A stretch of DNA of 6,198 nucleotides from Acidobacteriota bacterium. GTDB lineage: Bacteria; Acidobacteriota; Vicinamibacteria; Vicinamibacterales; 2-12-FULL-66-21. The notes beneath the pieces are model-generated. The model searched no databases, was not told the origin of the DNA, and saw only the letters and a list, made by a program, of their open reading frames with translations. Below are positions 1 through 6,198 of this stretch, one piece after another; the stretch's first letter is position 1; the number at the start of each line of letters is the position of its first letter. The translations under genes and the position numbers were made by a program. Where the stretch lies: positions 1 through 6,198 of the forward strand of contig JACDDJ010000298.1 of the NCBI GenBank assembly GCA_013817065.1, in the 5' to 3' direction.

Positions 1-457
1 GAAGCGAAACGCCCGTCCATGCGGCCGCGCTCATCAGCCCGAAGTTGTTCGGATTCGTATTCCCGGCGCACTCGAGCAGTACCGTGCCCATCGGGGCAGC
101 CAGTCGCTCGAGCTCGACGAGGGACACGTCGACAGGCCGGCGCACCAGCCCGCGAATGCCGACCGTCCACGGGCGGCTGCGGTCCAGCCGGTCAGGACAC
201 CGCGTGCGGACGTAGAAATCGCCCGTCGGCGTGACCAGCGTGTTTGGCGTCAGGGGCGACAGGTCGAGGAATTGACGCGCGTCGAGGCCGACACCAATCA
301 GGGTATTGAGGGGGGCAGTCTGGGCGCCGCGGCTCGTCAACGGCAGGGTGCCGAGCAGGCGGCCCTGCGGGGCGCCAGCGGGCGCCAGGAAAAGCGCCGC
401 GCTTACCGCGAGAGAGCTTTGAAGAAATTCCCGCCGGTTTAACTCAGGAAGATCCAT
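1..457 (-). CDS. Tat-exported molybdopterin-dependent oxidoreductase, sulfite-oxidase fold (N-terminal part, cut by window edge)
   Basis: Translating the minus strand from the ATG at 457-455 gives 152 open codons running off the left edge. Residues 7-12 read NRREFL, a twin-arginine motif, followed by a hydrophobic stretch (about 14-27) ending in small residues, so Tat export of a folded cofactor enzyme is expected. Then come TPTGDFYVRTR (about 76-86), WTVGIRGLVRRPVDVSLVEL (97-116) and TVLLECAGN (125-133), with WTGVSL at 147-152. This order matches the oxidoreductase molybdopterin-binding domain of the sulfite oxidase superfamily; Cys130 would be the thiolate ligand to molybdenum. The C-terminal part, including any dimerisation domain, is missing. 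Compared by eye with animal sulfite oxidases, the His of FFVRNH is Arg86 here and the second Arg of CAGNRR is Asn135, so the substrate may not be sulfite. No Shine-Dalgarno is seen before the ATG; a TATAAT box lies 13 nt upstream. The family call is firm, the substrate unknown. Confidence 0.88.
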   Translation of the reverse strand, partial: MDLPELNRREFLQSSLAVSAALFLAPAGAPQGRLLGTLPLTSRGAQTAPLNTLIGVGLDARQFLDLSPLTPNTLVTPTGDFYVRTRCPDRLDRSRPWTVGIRGLVRRPVDVSLVELERLAAPMGTVLLECAGNTNPNNFGLMSAAAWTGVSL

Positions 458-470
458 GTGGCCGGCGCCG

Positions 471-476
471 ATTATA
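471..476 (-). promoter_or_regulatory. Candidate -10 box (TATAAT) for the minus-strand Mo oxidoreductase
   Basis: The plus strand reads ATTATA, so the minus strand has a perfect TATAAT. Transcription would be expected to start about 7 nt past the box, near 464, leaving a leader of only about 7 nt before the ATG at 457. No convincing -35 hexamer stands 17 nt upstream (CAAGCC on the minus strand), and no Shine-Dalgarno fits in so short a leader. In this GC-rich window such AT-rich hexamers are rare, which is the main reason to take it seriously. Confidence 0.5.
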
Positions 477-496
477 GATCGCGCCGGAGAAACGGC

Positions 497-525
497 TTGC
501 GCTATGCGGCAGTCCGCCGTAGAAT
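497..525 (+). promoter_or_regulatory. Possible sigma70-type promoter for the TonB-dependent receptor gene
   Basis: TTGCGC at 497-502 (three of six matches to TTGACA) is followed after exactly 17 nt by TAGAAT at 520-525 (five of six matches to TATAAT). The predicted start near 532 would give a leader of about 80 nt ending at the Shine-Dalgarno before 611. The -35 match is weak, so this is only the best candidate in the divergent spacer 458-610, which otherwise shows no clear operator or riboswitch. Confidence 0.3.
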
Positions 526-599
526 CCGCCCCAAAATAGCCAACGGTCGCGTCAAGCTCTGTCCGGCGATGGCCCGCATCGCGTCGGGCGCTTTCGGTG

Positions 600-605
600 A
601 AGGAG
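600..605 (+). promoter_or_regulatory. Shine-Dalgarno site that fixes the receptor start at 611
   Basis: AAGGAG is complementary to the 16S rRNA 3' end and sits 5 nt before the ATG at 611. It supports this start over the in-frame GTG at 458, which would add 51 Arg-rich residues in front of an otherwise normal signal peptide. Confidence 0.75.
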
Positions 606-610
606 CGAGT

Positions 611-3600
611 ATGAGGATCCCAGTATTTCACCTGCTTCGCGCGCTGGCGCTGGTGCTGGCGGTCGGCACGAGCGCTGTCGCGCAAACGTTTACCGGCGGC
701 TTGCGCGGTGCGGTGCGCGATGCCGGAGGCATCGTGCCCGGCGTAACGGTGCACCTGATCAACCAGGACACAAATCAGAAGCGCGAGGCGGTGACGAACA
801 GTTCCGGCGAGTTCAATTTCGCCGCCGTGCCGCCGGGCACCTATACCGTCAAGGCCGCGCTGACGGGCTTCCGGTCCTACGAGAACACGGGAGTCCGCAT
901 CGGCGCCCAGCAGTTCATCACGCTGGACGTCGTGCTCGAGGTCGGCCAGCTGCAGGAAACCATTACCGTCTCCGGCGCGACATCCCTCATCGAAACGTCC
1001 AACGCGTCCACCGGCGCGATCATCAACTCGAAAGCGCTGGAGACGCTGCCCAGCCCCGGCCGGTCGGCGTTCCTTTTCGCGGTCACGGTGCCGACGGTGA
1101 TCGCGTCGGGCGACGCGCAGTTCAACCGGCAGCAGGACCAGACCAACGCTTCGCTTCTCTCGCTCGGCGGCGGCGCGCGGCGCGGCAACAACTACATCGT
1201 GGACGGCGTGCCGATCACGGACCTGCGCAATCGCGCGTCCGCCAACCCGTCGATCGAAGCGCTCGAAGACGTCAATGTGCAGGTGCACACCTACGACGCG
1301 GAGACGGGACGGACAGGCGGGGGCACCTTCAACTCTGCGGCCAAGTCCGGCTCGAACAACTGGCATGGCAGCGGGTTTTACCAGAACCGCCCCCGGTGGG
1401 GCATGTCCAACAACTTCTTCTCAGAGCGCGCCGTCCCTAAAGTGCCGCTGCCGGACACCTACTTCCATCTGGGCGGCGGCGCCATTGGCGGTCCCCTCAT
1501 CCGCAATCGCACGTTCTTCTGGGCGACCTCGGAAGGATACGGCTCGAACACGACCCGAAACGGCTCGCTTCGGCTCCCGACCGCGCGAGAGCGGAGCGGG
1601 GACTTCTCGCAGTCGTTTGACAGCGCCGGGCGGCTCGTCGTCATCTACGATCCCCAGACCGGAAACGCCGACGGGACCGGCCGCCAGCCGTTCGCGGGAA
1701 ACGTGATTCCCACCAACCGCCTGAACCCCGTGGCCAGCGCGATGGCCGCCTTCCTGCCGATGCCCACGCGGGACGTCAGCGACGGCAATGCGAACTTCGA
1801 GAGCACCGCGCAGATCGAGGACCGCGCGGTCATGTATACCGGCAAAGTGGATCATCGCTTCTCGGACTCCGTCTCCCTGACCGGCTTCTATCTCTACAAC
1901 AAGACAGACGAGCCCTGCGCGAACCTCGCGTATCCTGGCTTGAGCGATCCGAACCGCTTCATCGACAGCGACGACTACCTGCTCAAGCGCCGGGTGAACG
2001 TCCTCGCGCTGAACAACACCTGGCTGCCGAGCAACAACACGGTGCTGACGCTGCGGTATGGCTGGACCCGCTTCATCGACGACGACACGCTCTCGATTGA
2101 TTTCGATCCCGCGTCGCTCAATTTCAACCAGTCGTTCCTCAATTCCATTCAGGTGGAGAAGTTCCCGCGCGTCGCGGTCACAGACTATTACCCGTTCGGC
2201 GCGCTCGACCCGTTCCCGCGCAATTGGTACTCGTGGAGCACTAACGGCGCGCTCACCCGTCTGCTTGGCCGCCACACGCTGAAATTCGGCGCGGACTATC
2301 GCCTCATCGGGATCAAGACCCAGTCGTTTGCCGGCGGTGCGGGAGACTTCCGATTCGATCGTCTCTTCACGTCGTCCAATCCCCTGGCGCCAACCGGCGG
2401 AGCGGCGCCGTCCGGCAACGCCTTCGCCAGCTTCATGATGGGCGATGTCTCGGGCGACCCCGGCAACCTGAGCCGCATCGGCGTGTCGAGCCCGTTCAAC
2501 GCATTCGTGCACTACTACGGCGGGTACGTGCAGGACGACTTCCGCATCCGCTCCTCCACGACGCTCAACTTCGGCCTCCGGCTCGAGCGGGAAACCGGGC
2601 TGATGGAAGAGAACGACGGGTTCACTGTCGCCTTCGATCGCGGGCTCAATCCGGGTGGGGCGCTCGGCAACGTCGTGAACCCCGTGACTGGACAACGGAT
2701 CGTGGGCGGGCTCGTCTATGCGGGCGTGGACGGCGCTCCACGTCATCAGGGAGATCCGCCGGCCGTGAAGGTGTCGCCGCGGCTCGGGCTCGTTCACTCG
2801 TTCAACAAGAAGACGGTGCTGCGCACCGGCTACGGCATTTATTGGGCGCCCTGGAACTATCAGAGCGTCGGCGCGGCCAACTACGGTCAGATCGGTTTCA
2901 GCGAGCAGACGTTCACGACCGAGCAGAACCAGTTCCGGCCCACGATCTCGCTGACGAACCCCTTCACGAACGGGGTGCGTCAGCCTGTTGGCAACACTCG
3001 GGGCCCGCTGACGGGCGTGGGCGGTCAAATCGAGTTCATCGATCAGAACAAGAAGGCGCCCTGGGTGCAGCAGTACTCCGTCGACATCAATCGCGAGCTC
3101 CCAGGCAACATGGCGGTCGGCTTCGAGTACTCCGGCGCGACCGGCCGCGACCTCGGGCTGGGCGGCACGCTCGACGGCATCATCAACATCAACCAGCTCG
3201 ATCCACGGCACTTGTCGCTCGGCTCGGCGCTGCTCGAAAACGTGCCGAATCCGTTCTTCGGATTGCCAGCCGGGCAGGGCTTCAACGTGACCAGTTCTAC
3301 CGTGCAGCGGCGGCAGCTGCTGCGGCCGTACCCGCAGTTCTCGAACATTCTGATGCGGCAGACGACGGAAGGCAGGAGCCAGTACCACGCCGGCATCATC
3401 AAGTTCGAGAAACGGCTCACCAGCGGGTGGGGCGGGCGGATCAACTACACTTACAGCCGTCTGAAGGACAACCAGTTCGGCGAGAGCAACTTCTTCTCCA
3501 GGAATGCGGGAGAGGCGCAGAACGCTTACGACATCGACGCCGAGTATTCGATCGGGATTCTCGACGTCCCCCACAAGATCGCGTTCTCTCCGATCGTCGA

Positions 3601-4123
3601 GCTGCCGTTCGGCCCGAAGAAGCGCTGGGCAACGAGTGGCCTCGGGGCGGCGATTCTCGGCGGCTGGACGATCTCGTCGATCGTCTCGATCGAGAGCGGC
3701 TTCCCGATTTCACTCTCGGCCAACACGAACACCACGCAGATCTTCACGCGCATGCAGCGGGTCAACCCCGGGACCGGTGATCCGGAGACTGACGGGAACC
3801 GGAGCGATCGCATTGCGCCGCCAAACGCGTGGCTCAATGCCAATGCCTACAGCCTGCCGGGCCAGTTCCAGTTCGGGACGCTGCCGCGCACCGTCGATGA
3901 CGTCCGCACGCCCCATCGCAACAACTGGGACTTCGTGGCCTCCAAGGACGTCGGGCTCGGCGGCGGCCGCCGCGGTCAGATCAAGCTCGAGGTGCTGAAC
4001 GCCACCAACACGGTCAAGGTTCGCGGTCCGATCTCGACCCTGGGCAGCACCACGTTCGGCCAGATCCGCGTGCAATCCGGATTCATGCGGCTGACCCAGC
4101 TGATGTTCCGGGTCTCGTTCTAA
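611..4123 (+). CDS. TonB-dependent receptor, Oar-like, with N-terminal carboxypeptidase-regulatory-like domain
   Basis: The 1170-residue product is an outer-membrane active-transport or adhesion-type receptor of the large acidobacterial Oar-like family. Residues 1-24 form a Sec signal peptide (hydrophobic core LLRALALVLAVG, AVA before Gln25). Residues about 28-110 are a beta-sandwich regulatory domain with its usual marks GVTVHLIN, TNSSGEFNF and VPPGTYTVKA. A TonB-box-like ETITVSG (116-122) leads into the plug, which includes NNYIVDGVPITD (193-204) and, at its junction with the barrel, LGGGAIGGPLIRNRTFFW (287-304). The rest is barrel, with alternating aromatic strands, an NATN motif near 1130 and a C-terminal phenylalanine in MFRVSF, the usual BAM recognition end. 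Length is normal for the family and no frameshift is seen. The start at 611 is chosen for its Shine-Dalgarno and signal peptide. Ligand unknown; relatives are often annotated only as TonB-dependent receptor. The gene is divergent from the Mo enzyme and followed by a hairpin. Confidence 0.95.
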   Translation: MRIPVFHLLRALALVLAVGTSAVAQTFTGGLRGAVRDAGGIVPGVTVHLINQDTNQKREAVTNSSGEFNFAAVPPGTYTVKAALTGFRSYENTGVRIGAQQFITLDVVLEVGQLQETITVSGATSLIETSNASTGAIINSKALETLPSPGRSAFLFAVTVPTVIASGDAQFNRQQDQTNASLLSLGGGARRGNNYIVDGVPITDLRNRASANPSIEALEDVNVQVHTYDAETGRTGGGTFNSAAKSGSNNWHGSGFYQNRPRWGMSNNFFSERAVPKVPLPDTYFHLGGGAIGGPLIRNRTFFWATSEGYGSNTTRNGSLRLPTARERSGDFSQSFDSAGRLVVIYDPQTGNADGTGRQPFAGNVIPTNRLNPVASAMAAFLPMPTRDVSDGNANFESTAQIEDRAVMYTGKVDHRFSDSVSLTGFYLYNKTDEPCANLAYPGLSDPNRFIDSDDYLLKRRVNVLALNNTWLPSNNTVLTLRYGWTRFIDDDTLSIDFDPASLNFNQSFLNSIQVEKFPRVAVTDYYPFGALDPFPRNWYSWSTNGALTRLLGRHTLKFGADYRLIGIKTQSFAGGAGDFRFDRLFTSSNPLAPTGGAAPSGNAFASFMMGDVSGDPGNLSRIGVSSPFNAFVHYYGGYVQDDFRIRSSTTLNFGLRLERETGLMEENDGFTVAFDRGLNPGGALGNVVNPVTGQRIVGGLVYAGVDGAPRHQGDPPAVKVSPRLGLVHSFNKKTVLRTGYGIYWAPWNYQSVGAANYGQIGFSEQTFTTEQNQFRPTISLTNPFTNGVRQPVGNTRGPLTGVGGQIEFIDQNKKAPWVQQYSVDINRELPGNMAVGFEYSGATGRDLGLGGTLDGIININQLDPRHLSLGSALLENVPNPFFGLPAGQGFNVTSSTVQRRQLLRPYPQFSNILMRQTTEGRSQYHAGIIKFEKRLTSGWGGRINYTYSRLKDNQFGESNFFSRNAGEAQNAYDIDAEYSIGILDVPHKIAFSPIVELPFGPKKRWATSGLGAAILGGWTISSIVSIESGFPISLSANTNTTQIFTRMQRVNPGTGDPETDGNRSDRIAPPNAWLNANAYSLPGQFQFGTLPRTVDDVRTPHRNNWDFVASKDVGLGGGRRGQIKLEVLNATNTVKVRGPISTLGSTTFGQIRVQSGFMRLTQLMFRVSF

Positions 4124-4138
4124 GGGCGCGTCCGCACG

Positions 4139-4170
4139 GCAGGGGCGGGGTCTCTGAGACCCCGCCCTGC
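4139..4170 (+). terminator. GC-rich hairpin after the receptor gene, probable terminator
   Basis: The arms GCAGGGGCGGGGTCT (4139-4153) and AGACCCCGCCCTGC (4157-4170) pair along 14 bp with one bulged G and a 3-nt loop CTG. It starts 15 nt after the receptor stop and ends 19 nt before the next start. Only a poor pyrimidine tract (GTTCCTCTCC) follows, with no T run, so it may be a weak or factor-assisted terminator, an mRNA 3'-end stabiliser, or a dispersed palindromic repeat. Confidence 0.6.
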
Positions 4171-4189
4171 GTTCCTCTCCCCGATCCTC

Positions 4190-5884
4190 ATGCCCCGAAC
4201 AATGACGCATCGTTGCGCCGCGATCGCGTGTCCGATCCTTGCCATGTGTTTAGGTCTCTCGGCCGCAAGCCGCCAAACCGGGGCCCCCGGCGCGCGCGGT
4301 GCGCGCGCTGGGGTGGAAATCGGGGCCCCCGGCGCGCCCCTCGGGACCATCGTCTTTCCCACCTCCGGCACACCCGCGGCCCAACGAGACTTCCTGCGCG
4401 GCGTCGCCTGGCTCCACAGCTTCGGGTACGAGGACGCGATCGAGGCGTTTCGCGCGGCGCAGCGCCGGGAGCCGCAGTTCGCGATGGCGTACTGGGGCGA
4501 GGCGATGTGCTTCAACCAGCCCCTGTGGTTCCACGAAGATGTCAGTCAGGGGCGCGCCGCGCTTGGAAGACTCGGCCCGACGCCGCAGGCCCGGGCCGCG
4601 AAAGCGCCCACCCGTCGCGAACGGATGTACCTGAGCGCCGTGGAGTCGCTCTACGGGGAGGGAGACAAGCGCCTGCGCTATCAGGCGTACTCCAATGCCA
4701 TGGCCTCAATCGTCAGCGAGTTTCCGGCAGACGAGGAGGCGCAGGCGTTCCATGCGTTGTCGCTGCTCGCGTTGCTGCCGCGCGGCGATGCAGCGCTGCC
4801 TCTGAGAGAGAAGGCAGGCGCGATCGCGGAAGGTGTCTTCAGGCGGAATGCGAAGCACCCCGGCGCCGCCCACTACATCCTCCACGCGTACGATCACCGG
4901 ACGCTCGCGCCGCGCGCGCTCACTGCCGCACGGATGTACGCGACGATCGCGCCGGCGGCGAGCCACGCGCTCCACATGCCGGCCCATACCTTCCTGCAGC
5001 TTGGATACTGGGACGAGGCAGCGGCTACGGATCAGGCGTCCTGGGACGCCTCCGTTGCGTGGGCGGCCCGCAAGGGGCTCTCGACGGCATCGCGTGACTT
5101 TCACAGTCTCACATGGCTCCACTACGAGGCGATCCAGCAGGGGCGCTTCGCGAAGGCCTCGGAGGCGCTGCGGCTCGTCGAGGACGCGATGAAGGTCGTC
5201 ACACCGGCAGGTCAACCCGGCGGGCACCACTACGCCGACAGTGAAATCGGCCGTGTCAGCGGGCCGCTTGCCCTGCGCAACGATCGCGGATCGATGCGCG
5301 CGCGGTCCGTGATCGAGAGCGAGCGGTGGGGGGACATGAAGGGTCAGAGCTCGTTCGACAACATCGACGAGCTGTTCGCCCTCGGCATGAGCGCGGCGAA
5401 GCTGGGCGACCTTGCGCGGGCCGAAAGCGCAATCAAGCTGTGCAGAGAGGCCGCGGCGCCAGCGCAGGAGGCGGGACTCCGCGAGCAGGCCGCGATCATG
5501 GCGACGGAGCTCGAGGCGCTCGTCGCGTTCGCGAAAGGCCGCCACGCGGAGGCGTTCGAGGCGATGGATCGGGCCACAGGGCTGCAGGCCCGGATGCCAC
5601 AACCGATCGGCCGTCCGTATCCGGTCAAAGGAGCTGACGAACTGTATGGCGAGCTCCTGCTGGAGGCGGGCCGTGCCAGGGAGGCAATCGTCTGGTTCGA
5701 GCGCGCCCTGGCGCGCACACCGAATCGCAGCCGTGCCGTGCTCGGGCTCGCGCGGGCGAGGGCCAAGGCAGGCGACACGGCCGGGAGCGTGCGCGCGTAC
5801 AAACAGTTTCTCGCAAACTGGAAACAGGCGGATCCCGGTCTGCCCGAGATCCGCCAGGCGCGTGCCGTCATTGGCAGAAAGTGA
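4190..5884 (+). CDS. Exported tetratricopeptide-repeat protein, function unknown
   Basis: The 564-residue product starts with a signal-peptide-like segment (core about 9-25, CAAIACPILAMCLGLSA); no proper lipobox precedes its cysteines, so a lipoprotein is unlikely. A Gly/Ala/Pro linker (about 30-50) follows. TPR-type helix pairs are visible at about 68-100 (FLRGVAWLHSFGYEDAIEAF, then PQFAMAYWGEAM), about 265-290, 311-330 (HYEAIQQGRFAKASEAL) and 484-550 (ELYGELLLEAGRAREAIVWF, then RAVLGLARARAKAGDTAGSV). Between them lie HPGAAHYILHAYDH (223-236) and HALHMPAH (259-266), a signature I recognise from secreted TPR proteins of Acidobacteriota and Proteobacteria. TPRs normally bind peptides or partner proteins; the histidines could bind a metal, which is inference. 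There is no Shine-Dalgarno before ATG 4190 or the alternative in-frame ATG 4202, so the exact start is uncertain. The following VWA gene overlaps or abuts its stop, suggesting co-transcription. Confidence 0.9.
   Translation: MPRTMTHRCAAIACPILAMCLGLSAASRQTGAPGARGARAGVEIGAPGAPLGTIVFPTSGTPAAQRDFLRGVAWLHSFGYEDAIEAFRAAQRREPQFAMAYWGEAMCFNQPLWFHEDVSQGRAALGRLGPTPQARAAKAPTRRERMYLSAVESLYGEGDKRLRYQAYSNAMASIVSEFPADEEAQAFHALSLLALLPRGDAALPLREKAGAIAEGVFRRNAKHPGAAHYILHAYDHRTLAPRALTAARMYATIAPAASHALHMPAHTFLQLGYWDEAAATDQASWDASVAWAARKGLSTASRDFHSLTWLHYEAIQQGRFAKASEALRLVEDAMKVVTPAGQPGGHHYADSEIGRVSGPLALRNDRGSMRARSVIESERWGDMKGQSSFDNIDELFALGMSAAKLGDLARAESAIKLCREAAAPAQEAGLREQAAIMATELEALVAFAKGRHAEAFEAMDRATGLQARMPQPIGRPYPVKGADELYGELLLEAGRAREAIVWFERALARTPNRSRAVLGLARARAKAGDTAGSVRAYKQFLANWKQADPGLPEIRQARAVIGRK
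4275..4337 (+). repeat. Pair of in-frame 17-nt direct repeats in the TPR gene's linker
   Basis: CGGGGCCCCCGGCGCGC occurs at 4279-4295 and again at 4321-4337. The preceding four bases are AAAC and AAAT, so the match extends to 20 of 21. The offset of 42 nt keeps the reading frame, and both copies encode GAPGA (TGAPGARGAR and IGAPGAPLG) just after the signal peptide. This looks like a local duplication in a flexible linker. Between the copies, CGCGCGC-GGT-GCGCGCG is also self-complementary. Confidence 0.7.
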
Positions 5885-6198
5885 AGCCATCAGGCGAGCC
5901 CGCCGCCGTCCGCTGGCGCAGATATAATGAGCGAGTGCTCCCCGTGATATTCAGCCTGGTGCCAGTCCTTGCGGCGGCTCTGCTGGCGAGCGCTCAATCC
6001 CCCGGAACACAGCCGCCGCCGCAGGCCCCGATCTACAGAACGAACGTCACGCTCGTCCGGACCGACGTGGTTCCGCGCGACGCGAACGGCCGCTTCATCC
6101 CGGACCTGACCAGGGACAATTTCACTGTGCTCGAGGACGGAGAGCCGCAGACGATTTCTTCTTTCGCGCTGGTGCACGGCGGCCGCACGTTCAACACC
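5881..6198 (+). CDS. VWA-domain protein of the 'VWFA-related Acidobacterial domain' type (N-terminal part, cut by window edge)
   Basis: An open frame runs to the right edge. It has a hydrophobic signal segment (PVIFSLVPVLAAALLASAQ), a short Pro/Gln linker, then YRTNVTLVRTDVVPRDANG, DLTRDNFTVLEDG and EPQTISSFALV. That pattern (lV-vDvvvrD-Grf--dLt-ddF-vlEDG-pQ-I-sF) is the hallmark N-terminal region before the von Willebrand A domain in this acidobacterial family. The MIDAS metal site lies beyond the window. Three GTG starts are possible. GTG 5881 overlaps the TPR stop as GTGA and gives a basic n-region (RWRRYNER) before the hydrophobic core, so I list it. GTG 5935 lies 6 nt after a perfect TATAAT and would be a leaderless start, with an uncharged n-region. 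GTG 5944 is least likely. The protein is probably exported; VWA domains generally mediate metal-dependent protein contacts, but the partner here is unknown. Confidence 0.85.
   Translation, partial: MKPSGEPAAVRWRRYNERVLPVIFSLVPVLAAALLASAQSPGTQPPPQAPIYRTNVTLVRTDVVPRDANGRFIPDLTRDNFTVLEDGEPQTISSFALVHGGRTFNT
5923..5928 (+). promoter_or_regulatory. Candidate -10 box (TATAAT) internal to the TPR-VWA junction
   Basis: A perfect TATAAT lies 39 nt after the TPR stop. The usual spacing puts transcription start at about 5935, exactly on an in-frame GTG of the VWA gene. No -35 hexamer is seen (CCGCCG 17 nt upstream) and no extended -10 TG. If the gene starts at 5881, these bases instead encode Tyr-Asn of its signal-peptide n-region. 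Confidence 0.4.

Noticed and set aside
19..234. 71-codon plus-strand frame at the left edge
   Set aside because: It is antisense to the well-supported Mo oxidoreductase and Arg/Ser-rich without motifs.
371..388. Short tandem GGCGCCAG repeat in the Mo enzyme signal peptide
   Set aside because: Two 8-nt copies encoding Ala/Gly/Pro residues in a GC-rich signal peptide are expected by chance and codon bias; not a mobile or regulatory repeat.
458..610. GTG-initiated 51-codon extension of the receptor gene
   Set aside because: It begins next to the divergent gene's start, has no Shine-Dalgarno, is Arg-rich and would bury a normal signal peptide; ATG 611 has AAGGAG at 5 nt.
1421..3574. 717-codon minus-strand open frame
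   Set aside because: It lies wholly antisense to the receptor barrel, whose frame is clearly a real protein. The product is a low-complexity Arg/Val/Glu-rich sequence with no recognisable domain; long antisense frames are common in GC-rich DNA.
2842..3780. 312-codon plus-strand frame inside the receptor
   Set aside because: It is a frame-shifted reading of the barrel with Arg/Ala-rich composition and no family resemblance, while the receptor frame stays intact through this region.
4706..5890. 394-codon minus-strand open frame
   Set aside because: It is antisense to the TPR gene, rich in Arg and Leu, and has no signal, motif or start context; a GC-driven shadow.
5890..6177. 95-codon minus-strand frame at the right edge
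   Set aside because: It is antisense to the VWA-protein start, which matches a known family; no features of its own.

Overview
The window looks like a chromosomal stretch from a GC-rich member of the Acidobacteriota, most likely near the Vicinamibacteria. The evidence is the protein families: an Oar-like TonB-dependent receptor with an N-terminal carboxypeptidase-regulatory-like domain, a secreted TPR protein with the HPGAAHY / HALHMPAH signature, and the start of a protein matching the 'VWFA-related Acidobacterial domain' family. The assignment rests on recognising these families by eye; no search was run.

Layout. Positions 1-457 (minus strand) hold the N-terminal 152 codons of a Tat-exported molybdopterin oxidoreductase of the sulfite-oxidase fold, cut off by the left edge. 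A 153-bp divergent spacer (458-610) carries candidate promoters for both directions and a good Shine-Dalgarno for the next gene. Positions 611-4123 (plus) encode a complete 1170-residue TonB-dependent receptor. A 66-bp spacer contains a strong GC-rich hairpin (4139-4170). Positions 4190-5884 (plus) encode a complete 564-residue exported TPR protein. From about 5881 (or 5935) to the right edge runs the N-terminus of a VWA-domain protein, whose first possible start overlaps the TPR stop codon as GTGA.

How they may work together. All four products appear to leave the cytoplasm: one by the Tat route, the other three by Sec-type signal peptides. The receptor, TPR protein and VWA protein are co-directional, and the last two are close enough to be co-transcribed. 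The Mo enzyme is divergent and may share only the promoter region. The ligand of the receptor and the roles of the TPR and VWA proteins cannot be read from the sequence.

Points most worth a second look: the Mo enzyme keeps the cofactor cysteine (ECAGN) but appears to lack residues that bind sulfite in true sulfite oxidases; two perfect TATAAT boxes lie almost on top of start codons, suggesting leaderless transcription; and the TPR protein has a dense conserved-looking histidine cluster. I found no CRISPR array, tRNA, rRNA, insertion sequence or clearly new multi-gene system. No stretch over 300 bases lacks a gene.
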